Part shown: in pieces, positions 34,626-44,800 of the stretch
Position numbering within the stretch: the first letter of the stretch is position 1
Layout: each line of letters begins with the position of its first letter
Position numbers and translations under genes: made by a program
Assembly: GCF_932526225.1 (NCBI RefSeq)
Contig: NC_064040.1
Span: forward strand, 12,252,856-12,316,855
From: Nematostella vectensis
Lineage: Eukaryota > Cnidaria > Anthozoa > Actiniaria > Edwardsiidae
Reading direction: 5' to 3'
Length of the DNA stretch: 64,000 nucleotides
The notes under the pieces: model-generated
Told to the model about the DNA's origin: nothing
The model's input: only the letters and a program-made list of their open reading frames with translations
Databases searched by the model: none

Positions 34626-35385
34626 CCGGCCAACTTACGCACAGACAAAGATAATATTTGTAGAGGTAAAGCACAAGTTCAGCGAGGGGGACCAGAAAAT
34701 CACCATCGGAAAAATTAATTTTAACCTTAAGGGAGAGCTCTTTGGGTGTGGTCATAAGAAATTCTTACCCCAAGGAAGTCATTGGGTGTCATCGAAGCTT
34801 ACCTTTAACCTACCCCACTACTGTTCACCTACAAAAAAGCCGGGCGTATTAAGCGCGCCGTTGATTTGTGGTTCCCGTTGACTTGTGGTTGACTGTAAAA
34901 AAGTGTTCTTGGGCACCATTAGCGTGAAACCCCCTTAGAGATAGCAGTAGAATTTTAACCTTAAAAGATAAAACGATCCCCGTTTACTTTTATGTAGACC
35001 CCCTCCCCGGGCGCCTATTCCGCCAATTGATTTCCTGGTATGGTGATTACATCTAATTTATTCCATCTTTTTCATTTTTGAGATAGTTACAAGCTGTCCT
35101 TTCCATCGCAAGCTGAAGTGACAGACTCTGCTATCATGAGTACAAACCCCACAAAATCCCTAAAAAGGGAGCCAGGCTTTCATCTTTTTTGTATTTGTTG
35201 AAAGCCTGTTTCGATCTTTTAAGTTTAGGGATGGACCATTATACACTTTAGGGGTGCACTTTTTTGCACAATTTTTCTTTTCTCTTTTGAGGGAGGGGGG
35301 TGGGGGGAGGGACTGGTTTAACGCTGTGCTACGAAATAGTTTCCGTGTATATATTTTTCGTGACACGGAAGTCATATTATTGTCA
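34626..35385. other. Spacer, repeats and AT-rich sequence
   Basis: No gene is supported. Short frames here lack codon bias or recognisable motifs. Confidence 0.4.
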
Positions 35386-35735
35386 TGGCAGCTACTCTTA
35401 AGCCAGATAATAGCACAGGTTCTTTGACAAATTACAAATCGAACACCCCTCTTAACAAAACGCTCAAAATACCACACAAGGTAGAGAGATCAGCAAACAC
35501 AGCTCAAGACACCAATAGATATTTTTATTCTGATCCTCCAGGTAAAATTCCATGGCCTCAAAACACATTGTCCACTCCTTAAATGGATGTCACTTAATTG
35601 GATGTCATTGTAAAGATTTTAAAGCATTCTGGGAGATCCAGAATGGATGTCATTGTAAAGATTGTAAAGAATTCTGGAAGATCCAGGGAAAATTCACGGG
35701 GGTAGGGCCAGTCAACACTCCTCAAATTTGTTAAC
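35386..35735 (+). repeat. Dispersed repeat family R35, copy 1
   Basis: About 300 bases match 57748-58076 closely (GCTACTCTTAAGCCA, ATAGCACAGGTT, CGCTCAAAATACCACACAAG, CAGCAAACACAGCTCAAGAC, TCTGATCCTCCAGGT). At about 35585-35690 this copy has an internal duplication of a roughly 50-base stretch (TGGATGTCATTGTAAAGATT...). I saw no TIRs or tRNA boxes, so its class is unknown. Confidence 0.8.
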
Positions 35736-36181
35736 ACACTAATAAATCAATGGTATCAAAACTCCTACTGTTTATGGTTTTGTTGTATACACGTAAAGAT
35801 TATTGGTGGGATTCTGGAAAACGAAAGCGCAGATGCAACATTTTCGGGTAGAAGGGATAGGAACACAATTCTGGTTTAGGATCGAAATTGTCGATTGCGG
35901 GGGAGGAAAATCGGAGAACCCGTAGGACAATCCTCAGAGCCAAGGCTGTAACCATAATTAAACTCAAATCGGAACCGTGAATCAAACCCATTACTTGATG
36001 GTGAAGAGACGCCCGGGCAACTGCAAGTAAAGGTTTGGAAAACGTGCATTTCAATTGGAACCGTGCTCTGTGTGTTCGCCTTACCACATTTGGTAAAAGC
36101 ATTATAAATGGATGAATTAATGAATTAAGTTAATAAATAATAAGTAAATACTGTAGTAAGAGGGTGCAGTAAGAGTGGTAA
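35736..36181. other. Spacer before the SINE
   Basis: Nothing recognisable beyond AT-rich sequence; no gene is supported. Confidence 0.4.
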
Positions 36182-36545
36182 GCACGGGTGGCCTAGTGTG
36201 TTAGCGCGTCGGCCTCTCACCGCTGTGGCCCAGGCTCGAATCCTGGCTCAAACTGGTGATTTTTTCGGGGTTCCTGCCTTGATTCTAATTTGTGTCGCAA
36301 GTGAGCTACAGTAATTCTCCTGTGTTTCCCGTCTTCTCGGATAAGGACACTAAACCGGAGGTCCCGTCTCTTCATGCTGCACTACACTAACCTGGACCGA
36401 AGGGACGTAAAAGAACCACTGGGGACACAGTAAACCCTCTGGCAGTGACCACCGCCAGTGACAGTTTTTATAATGCTTACTAACAATAGACTCAAGGGAG
36501 TACATGATTTGCAGCCTAGCTCTGTTGTACCTTCCGTACCGGTCT
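36182..36545 (+). mobile_element. tRNA-derived SINE, copy 1
   Basis: The head is tRNA-like: an A-box region GGTGGCCTAGTGTGTTAGCG and a B-box region GGCTCGAATCC spaced as in a tRNA gene. A unique body of about 290 bases follows. A second copy at 47968 matches over the whole length with an intact GGTTCGAATCC B box. The tail of each copy ends in short simple sequence. The polymerase III promoter logic is inferred from the boxes. Confidence 0.85.
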
Positions 36546-36897
36546 AACTGGTGGAAATTGAATAGATAAATGAGCACAAAGAAAACAAAGCCCCATATTG
36601 ACGCTTATGCGACATAGCCTTCATTATGAGATAAGACATCACTTGTACCAATCACGACAATTTTGGTGAGTGTTAACACATTATTTCACAGTAAAAACCT
36701 TCTATGGAAAACTTGGCAGATTCCAACTTCCAGCCTGGTCAAATCTAGACAAGTCTATTGTTTTCGATGATGACGTTATTTTCTAGGCAAGATGTCACAC
36801 CACCGAATCTTTTATTCCTTAAAATTTCTCCAGTTAATATGCTCTAATCCCCATCCATTGTTCTTACTCCTCCCATCCCCTCCAACTCTTTTCTTTT

Positions 36898-37400
36898 CGA
36901 CTCCCCCAATTACCTCCAACTCTATTGTTTTCGACTCATTCCAATCACCTCCAACTCTATTGCTTTCGACTACTCCAAATCGCCCCCAACTCTATTGTTT
37001 TCGACTCCTCCCAATCACCTCCAACTCTATTGTTTTCGACTCCTCCCAATCACCTCCAACTCTATTGTTTTCGACTCCTCCCAATCACCTCCAACTCTAT
37101 TGTTTTCGACTCCTCCCAATTACCTCTAGCTCTATTGTTTTCGGCTCCTCCCAATTCCCTCCAACTCTTTTGTTATCGACTCCTCCCAATCACCTCCAAC
37201 TCTATTGTTTTCGACTCCTCCCAATCACATCCAACTCTATTGTTTTCGCCTCCTCCCAATCACCTCCAGCTCTAATGTTTTTGACTTCTCCCAATTCCCT
37301 CCAACTCTTTTGTTATCGACTCCACCAAATCACCTCCAACCCTGCTGTTCTCGATTCGTCCACACACCTCCGAGTCTTTTGTATTTACTTCCCCATACAT
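36898..37400. repeat. 35-bp minisatellite
   Basis: About fourteen units of CTCCAACTCTATTGTTTTCG plus ACTCCTCCCAATCAC, spaced exactly 35 bases (for example 36914, 36949). Because 35 is not a multiple of three, a long frame without stops arises in more than one phase. I do not call a gene. Confidence 0.93.
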
Positions 37401-37961
37401 TCCCGAGTCTATTTGTTTTTACTCTTATGAGTCTATTGTTTCGACTCCTACAAACTTCTCCGAGGCCATTTGTCCTACTCCTTCGAACTCCTCCCATTCC
37501 TTTGTTCTCTCGAGGTTGCCATGGCGACTGTTTTAGGAGGTGTCCCCCTTCAAACTTCGCAAGGATATCCTCAGGGGGATTGCACAGACGGAGATATCAC
37601 ATAAAAGCGTTTAACATTTGACGGTTCTTCAATAAATGACAGAGTTTTAGCCGGTCGAAGAAAGGGTGCGAGCGCACCTTCGCCAGCTGCGCTTCTAAGG
37701 TGTTGTAGGAAACGCGTTTTAATAAAACACGCTGTTCATTATTACTCTTATTGTTTATAGGTCATGATTTACTCCTCACTCCCGCTGTTAACTTGCTTAT
37801 AATTAAAAAAAAAAATTAGATTTAAGAGTTCAAATCTAGTCGTCAAGAGTCGTCAACCGACTGGACACCCACTGAAAACAAAATCCCAAAAACTGAGGTC
37901 TCCGATACTTCGTATATTCTACTCCTTCTTATATTTAGATTATTTGCACGTGCTCTTTGCA
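37401..37961. other. Spacer and promoter of GPCR 4
   Basis: No gene is supported. The region directly upstream of GPCR 4 contains a TTATATTTAGATTATTTGCA stretch that may be 5' UTR. Confidence 0.4.
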
Positions 37962-38936
37962 ATGACCCCAAACAATTCATTGAATTTAGAGAAAATGGAA
38001 TACGAGTTATTATCGCGAGGACTAGCGCAAGTTGTGATGGAAAGTGGCGCGCTTATACTCATTATGCTCATAATATTTTTCGGAAACTCGCTGACTTTGT
38101 ACATCGTGTTGTTCAACCGTCGCTTACGAACTGTGCCAAATCTCTTCGTGGTTTCTCTGGCGATATCTGACTTGGCTATGGGCGTTCTTGCATTGCCCCT
38201 TCCCTTGGCTGTGATGAATGTGTCGAGATGGCCTTTCACAGATTCTGCGTGCCAGTACAACGGCTTCATCGCAATCACGTTGGCGGCGGCATCTATACAG
38301 ACCCTCGCCCTGACCTCAGTCAATCGCTACTTCAAGGTAGTTAAACCCAGCCTGTATCGCAAGTACTTCACCATGCGTGCGACCATCATTTGTATCCTTA
38401 GCTCGTGGTTCGTGGCAACTCTTGCTGCAATTCCTTACCTCGCGTCAGGTTTCCGAATGATATACCACCCCGGCAAGTTCGTGTGTTATTACAATGATAC
38501 TAGTTGGTGGTTAGGAACTTTGATTATAATCTATGTCGGACTTCCAAACAGCGTCATTGTTTTCTGTTACTATCAGGTCTTTAAAACCGTCAAAATCCAC
38601 CAAAAACGCCTTCAAAGTACGCAAAACAACCGCAGTAATATCAGCGTTGAAGACATCAAAATCACGAGAACGCTTTTCGTGGTGGTGGTTTTCTTCATGT
38701 TTTGTTGGGCGCCGTATATGATCGTCGATCTTGTGGACGTCTTTCGAGGTTACTGGTCAATGAGTAGGGAGGTTTATACAATGAGCACCTTTCTTGGGAC
38801 TCTGAGTAGCGCAGTCAATCCAGTAATCTATTGCTTTCTCAACCCAAGCTTCAGAAGGGAGTACTCGAGGTCGCTTGGCCTGAGGAGAAGGCGAACAGAA
38901 GATAGGTGTTCAAAACGGGCTGTAGCTGAAAGGTGA
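37962..38936 (+). CDS. Rhodopsin-class GPCR 4, melatonin-receptor-like
   Basis: An intronless 324-residue receptor. ATG 37962 gives MTPNNS, the N-glycosylated start shared with its neighbours; the frame upstream offers only TTG. Marks: GNSLTLYIVLFNRRLRTVPN, SLAISDLAMG, NRYFKVVKP, FFMFCWAPYMIVDLVD, SSAVNPVIYCFLNPSFRREY. From 38270 on it is nearly identical to GPCR 3 (32701 on). A 4-base deletion plus a substitution at the end makes an earlier TGA, so the tail is shorter than in GPCR 3, with the old tail DNA still readable in the 3' UTR. AATAAA signals lie near 39440 and 39458. Confidence 0.94.
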   Translation: MTPNNSLNLEKMEYELLSRGLAQVVMESGALILIMLIIFFGNSLTLYIVLFNRRLRTVPNLFVVSLAISDLAMGVLALPLPLAVMNVSRWPFTDSACQYNGFIAITLAAASIQTLALTSVNRYFKVVKPSLYRKYFTMRATIICILSSWFVATLAAIPYLASGFRMIYHPGKFVCYYNDTSWWLGTLIIIYVGLPNSVIVFCYYQVFKTVKIHQKRLQSTQNNRSNISVEDIKITRTLFVVVVFFMFCWAPYMIVDLVDVFRGYWSMSREVYTMSTFLGTLSSAVNPVIYCFLNPSFRREYSRSLGLRRRRTEDRCSKRAVAER

Positions 38937-39583
38937 TTCGAGGAGGCGATAACAAGCTCAATGATCAGTGAACTTAAGTGTACCGAGTATCTAGTTTAAA
39001 AAGTCTTTACAAACACACTTAAGCCATGAAGCTATTTTAGGTGAATGTTGTATTATCATTTACGAAATTTTAAACTTTTAACTATTTTACGCCATTAATT
39101 ATTTTGCGCTGATTTGCCATTTCAGGACGAATTTGATTTTAAAGTGATTTATGTGGATTTATTTTTCCATCTTTTATGTCATTGACTTTTTAGTCACTTA
39201 AAAAGATTTGTCATAGTTCGCTCCAGAGTCTTTAACATTTTATGGTTTTATTAGATGAAATTCGCTTATCTATATGGCGGCTTTGTGACTGAATTCTCGA
39301 ATACTATGTTGCTTTGGTTTATCATATTAATATTTGCTGCTCCCAATGGTGTGACAACAGTATGTTAGCGATAATACAGACTTTTGCTTGAATCCATTAA
39401 TTCGTTTTATGTTTGTTTGGGACAGCTGTTTACGATTAAAATAAATTCGTGCAGATTCAATAAAAGTTTTTTTTTTGACTCCGCTCTGAATCTGATTTAA
39501 CTTGCAAAGAAGCAGAGCAGCTGCAATAACTTAACAAATTTTGCAGGTTCTTCGCAAATTTGAATTAACACTTTTAAAGCAAA
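38937..39583. other. 3' UTR of GPCR 4 and spacer to the convergent gene
   Basis: AT-rich, with two AATAAA signals for GPCR 4. The gene to the right runs toward it on the minus strand. No further gene is seen. Confidence 0.5.
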
Positions 39584-41315
39584 TCATATTGCAATCTTCT
39601 TATCCTCCCTTTGAAGTTTACTTTTCGCTATTCTTGTCTTTTTTGATACGGTTATCACAGCATTATCTGAGTGGAGGTTTATGCCTTGCTGACCTGGCGC
39701 TCTCACAAACGAGCTCTTAAACCCGTCAATATCAAGCGAGATCGCGGGCGCAGAAGTCTCCACTTCGTCCCGCCTCAGTCCCGTTACCCCTGACAACACA
39801 TTACCCGGTAAATACTGGTTTGTGATAGGTTGACTAAAAGTTAAGCCCGCGATTGAGCCAGTTGAGCCCAGCGCCTGTTGACCTGACAACAGGGTGCTTC
39901 CAGAGTTTAGGTATATATTCTGGTCGGCACCAGGATTCGCGGCTTGCTCCGCAATTTGACCCGCATAAGCTGAGCTTTGAGTTTGTAAGGCTGCAAGTGA
40001 ATTTGCCTGGGCCTGCAAGACCGCCAGCGAATTCGCTTGAGTCTGCAGTGCTGCCAGCGGGTTTGTTTGGGCCTGCAAGCTTGTCAACGTATTAGCTTGA
40101 CTCTGCAGGGATGTCAGCGGATTCGCCTGTGTCTGGGCTGTAAGCGGATTTGTTTGGGCCTGCAGCGTTGACAGTGTATTAGCTTGAGCCTGCAGGGCGG
40201 CCAGCGGACCTTGTGATTGCAGCGCCACAAATGGATTAGCTTGAGCCTGCAATATGGAGGCTGCAGATTGAGTGCTAAGTGGTACTCCTTGACTTTGAAA
40301 CGCCACACCATTATTGGATAATTCAACACTTTGAGCCTGCTGGTCAGCGGCTTGCTGAGTGAGAGCGTCATTTTGAGACTGCAATACCGTGGTCAGCGGA
40401 TTACCTTGATTTGGTAGCGTTTCTAATTGACGATCTTGAAATGGCAAAGATGACGCTTGCCTTTGGGGTGTTTGGTCTAAGATGTCGACACCTTGCAAAG
40501 GCTTGGAGCTTTGTATAAAAAGGTTCTTACTTTGCCCTTTCAGTCCATTCCTAATGACTTGGTAATCTTTGTTTGACGTGAATGGTTGAACTGCTTCAGA
40601 AGTTTCTCCTTGTTCCAATCTCTGCATTTGTCCCTGAAGAAACTTGGTGTCTTTCTCTATCGCTGCAAGACGGCTACCGTAGTTAAGAAAACCGGTTTTG
40701 CCGGTATGAGCCGCTCCTTGTTTTTCATGTTTGTGGTGTTTTCTCTTGTGTGCAGGCGCGGGAGGTACGATCTCAGCGGTTTCATCAATATAGTGCGCCC
40801 CTGGTATTAGGTGCAGCGGTCTGTTTAGAAAAGTTTTGTGTCGATGGTGTTTTACTGTGAAACAAACAAATGATTTTAATCTTTTTGTATTCCGTGTATA
40901 TTCTAGCATTTTTCTTTTCCCTTAGAAAAATAATCGTTTTAGAATTTGAGATTGAACTCTAAGAAGCGATGGTGTCAGCGCTATTCAGAGACACTTAAAA
41001 GAACAAATCAGGATGAATTAGAAAACATTTTTCTTTCCATTAAAACTCTTTACTGGAACTACTATAAAAACAATACGATAGAAAACATTACAACATTGAA
41101 AAAAGGAATAATCAAATTCCCAAGTAAATGGACACTTAAGAGTTTGTGTGGCAAAGTTTGTTAAAAGAAAAAGGACTTCCAAATAATCAAAAATTAAAAA
41201 AAAAACAGCAAACAAATAGAAAACCAGTACCTTCGCGGTGATGTTTAGCGTGTGACAGGCGGAGCAAGAGGCTGGACAAAGTCAAGGTCAGCAACACCGC
41301 CAAACACAGGCGCAT
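39584..41315 (-). CDS. Secreted Gln-rich repeat protein, unrecognised family, two exons
   Basis: Exon 1 is 41315-41231 and encodes a clear signal peptide (MRLCLAVLLTLTLSSLLL, then RLSHA). The donor GAAG|GTACTGG joins the acceptor TTTCACAG at 40855/40854 in phase 1, and exon 2 runs 40854-39584. The frame closes at 451 residues. The mature N terminus is His/Lys-rich (KHHR, HKRKHHKHEK). A short predicted coiled-coil stretch precedes a Gln-rich centre. About residues 228-325 are tandem 10-residue units of the type LTSLQAQTNP / LAALQTQANS. The C terminus is less repetitive with TRLRRDE-like charge clusters. No cysteines occur in the mature part except possibly none, so it is not a toxin scaffold. 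An extracellular-matrix or cuticle role is conceivable, but function is unknown. Confidence 0.75.
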
Positions 41316-41809
41316 ATTCACTTCAAGGCCACCGAGTCATTGTTTAGCTTCAAACACAAAAGATAAGAGTCTCTATGCCGTGAAAAGTATGTCTGCTTTA
41401 ATAGGCAGGGAGATTTTACTCATTGATAATTCAGTGGTTTTGATTCACCATGACTGTTCCAGTTGACAGTGGCACCAGCAAGGTGCGCGGGTGACTTGTG
41501 AAAAAAAAAAAACACATCAATTACAGCCTATGCTCGCATTTATTAATTGGGACTCTTAGCGCTGATAATAAATGGCGTCGCCAAATTCGGGTGATAATAC
41601 AAAAAAAAGCTGTAAGAAAAAAAGCGGTTTAATGTTTAACAGAGAGCCTAATTCTTGAACAAATATGAAAATGCACACAAAAAAACCGAATACTCAAAAA
41701 GTACTTTTTGCTTCACTTTTTTGTTATGACGGCCGGTGTTCATATATTTTTAAGCACGACTTCCGTGCTTTTAGTAGCCAACCAGAGAATAATGTTCACA
41801 TCGTATTAA
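41316..41809 (-). promoter_or_regulatory. Gap between PGGHG 3' end and the repeat-protein promoter
   Basis: Both genes are on the minus strand, 494 bases apart. The gap must hold the 3' end of PGGHG transcription (an AATAAA on the minus strand lies at about 41543-41538) and the promoter and 5' UTR of the repeat-protein gene. No TATA box stands out. Confidence 0.45.
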
Positions 41810-44800
41810 CTAATCTACCTTACTTACAAAAGCCAACAAAGAACACAGCACACCGGTAACCGACAGCCCGATACTAGGTCCGCGAGGGGCCTGGGCTGAG
41901 GCAGCGAGGTTGCGCATGCGCACAGCTCCTCTCCCGAGAGCCATCTTCACATCTATCCCGAGTACTAAACTGTGCACTTTTCCTGACATTTCGACTTCTA
42001 ATTCGGGTGCGATCACTGCCTTGGACAGAACCCTCACTGATATACCGCTCTTATCTATTGCGAAACGCAGCGAGTTTCCTAAGTACCATACCCCTGTAAT
42101 GGTCAGGGTGGAAGCGGTGGGGGGTAGGCTGGGGTTGAAGTCAAGTTGGGTTTCTTTGATGCGAAAGCCACCGTAACCGTAAAGAAGGGCTTGGAGAAAA
42201 CCGCCCGCGCCCGTGATGAAGTTTACAGCGCCTTTGCGATTACGATGTTCAGTCCAAATCTAAAATAAAACAAAAGAGAGCAATAACTATAATTTTGGTA
42301 TACCGGTATATAGATCAACAGTATAATATAGCCCCGGCGAAATTACAGTAGAATGTATGGGAGTATGATCAATTTCACGATAACCCGTACAAAGATGCAT
42401 TCTATATGAACGACCAATGTCCCAAGCACAATACAATACGGTTCGACGCCATAATATGAAGCATATACAATGTCACGCCAACGGTTGTTATATTGTATGC
42501 TTTACTGCATTTAAACTATCATTCTTATGGTGACTTCGAAAGTATCTCAGAAAATCTCAGAAAGCAGCCAAAGGAGTCCACTTTTCAATCATCGTGAACG
42601 CTCTTTTGAATGTTGTTATTGAGTTGATGTCGGTCTATATCGGATGTACTTGCATAACCTTGCATAACCACCTTGAATGGTCCGTTTATGTTTTCATAGT
42701 TCTTTAGGAAGGGCTTTCGTGCGCGCTCTCCTTCTCCCAGCTCTAACCATCCGATGGCGAACATCGCGTGTGTCATGGCCGGCCCATTCGGATCAGTATT
42801 CTTCTCGTAGTAATCAAGGTCGTTGAAGCGCGTCTGTGATAAATAAAAGTCAGGAAACGCAAGATTTTATTCTGTCTAAGCTACGAGGTAAAGAACAGTG
42901 AAATAAATTTGAGAATAGTAATTCAATCGTCAGCAAGTTGTGAGAATGTGTGAGCCGTTATCCGAAAACTATGACGTGAAACAGCTTAGTTTAACAGACT
43001 ATTATTTGAGGATGTGGACGTTTGCTTTGTTTCGATTAAACTCCCTTGTCTTTATACTCAGAGGTATGCGAAAATAAAGCAATGAGCTTGTCTTTGATAA
43101 ACGCTGTTGTTCATTGCTTTTTTTTTCGCATGCCTGAGTATAAAATCAAGGGAGTTGTAATCGAAACAACGATCAAAGGCGGATCTTGCTTATTGATTAT
43201 TTTACCTTCGTAACGATTTTTGAATGAACAGACACAATGAAAAGACTATAAACGGCAGCCCAACGGTGGGTGGGGGGGGGGGGGTTATACCCCTAACCCC
43301 CTTATCCCCCCGTAGATACGCTACTGGTGACGATATAAAAATGTGGCCGCGCAGCATAGAGAAGCCTGTGGGCGAGGCTATTGCCTGTTCATTGGCTCTT
43401 GTATGCAAGTCTGATCCTTAGAATAACTGACCAATCACAACACTGCATCTTACCCTCTGTTCCATCTCATACATAAGCGGGTAACCAATCAAAATTGCGT
43501 CTGCTTGCTTGGCTAAGGTTCCACGTTCGTATCCTTCGAACTCTGGGTGATAATCGCGACGTGAGTCATACGGTATAAAGAGTTTTTCGGCGATAGACGG
43601 CCACTCGCTTGGCATGCTTTGTCCGAGGAGCTTTCCAATCTGTAAACAGAACATGCGAGGATAAAACACACGACAGTCAGAAAAAGGTGCAATGATAGAA
43701 GGCGCTAACATAAAACATATAACAACAGAAAGGACGCAAGTCTAGAAAACGTGAACATTCAACATGACAGACAGAAAAGGTGCAATGCTAGAAGGCGCTT
43801 AACATAAAACACATAACAATCAGAAAGGATGTAAGGCTAGAAAACGATAATATGACACACATGACAGTCAGAAAATGTGCAAGGCTAGAAAACACGAACA
43901 TAACATAAATGGCAACCAGAAGGGGTGCAAGGTGAGGTCAGGTGAACCTCGTTTTATAGCATTTCATTCCTCTCATGGGGCGCGCGGGGGTGGGGTCTGC
44001 AACCTTAACCACCTACATCAGAAGGGGTACAATGTGATGTGACTCGTTATTTCGTTTCTCCTATGGAGCGCGGGAGAGGGAGGAAAGAACTGCAAACGCA
44101 CTACTCCTCCCATAGATGGGGGTGAAGTAGTTTGTACAAGCCACCCGGCTTGAAGGTCCGTTATAAAGACTAGATTCAGGCTGGGTCGGCATATCGGAAT
44201 GTTTTGTCTGCTGAATTAGTTTATTGGCTACCCGGCTCAACATTCTGACAACGGGCCTGTATATCTTCCCGAGCATTTCCCCACATATTTGAACAGAACA
44301 GCAAAAGTAAACAAGAAGAGCTTAAGCTACTTAGTTCAATATTTCACCAAAATATATAGCGCTAAAAAGATGTCAAAATGGTGTGACATCTCATTTGCTG
44401 AGGGTTCCTATAGATCCGTACAGTTTGCCTTATTTTAGGGACTTGATAGGACCCTGTGCTTACAATCTAATAAAGGTTATCTAACTCTGACAGAGAACTT
44501 TTCGCTATTGATTTCACTTTCGATTTCGCTTTGGATGTTAGCATAAACAAAATTTTAAAACAAATCAGAATAAAACTCCTATAAACCTAAAATCTAAACA
44601 CCAAGCTTTTTTTTGCTTTAAAGGGGAAAACAGAAATAATAAAAATGCACAAAAGAAAGAACAAAATGCGGGCAATGGCCGTGGATCGAACTATGGAGGA
44701 ATTAGTTCTTATGATGACTAAAAGTAGAGAATACATCCAGACGTGCGCTGAATCATCGTATGGCAGCATAAAGCTTTACGGCTAGGCTAGAGATTTCGGC

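Noticed and set aside
36182-36255. Genuine tRNA gene
   Set aside because: A and B boxes are present, but a matching body follows in two places and the stems do not pair well; it is the head of a SINE.
36792-37621. Leu/Pro/Thr-rich frames of 212, 116 and 138 codons
   Set aside because: They come from a 35-base minisatellite, whose period rotates through all frames; no start context or domain.
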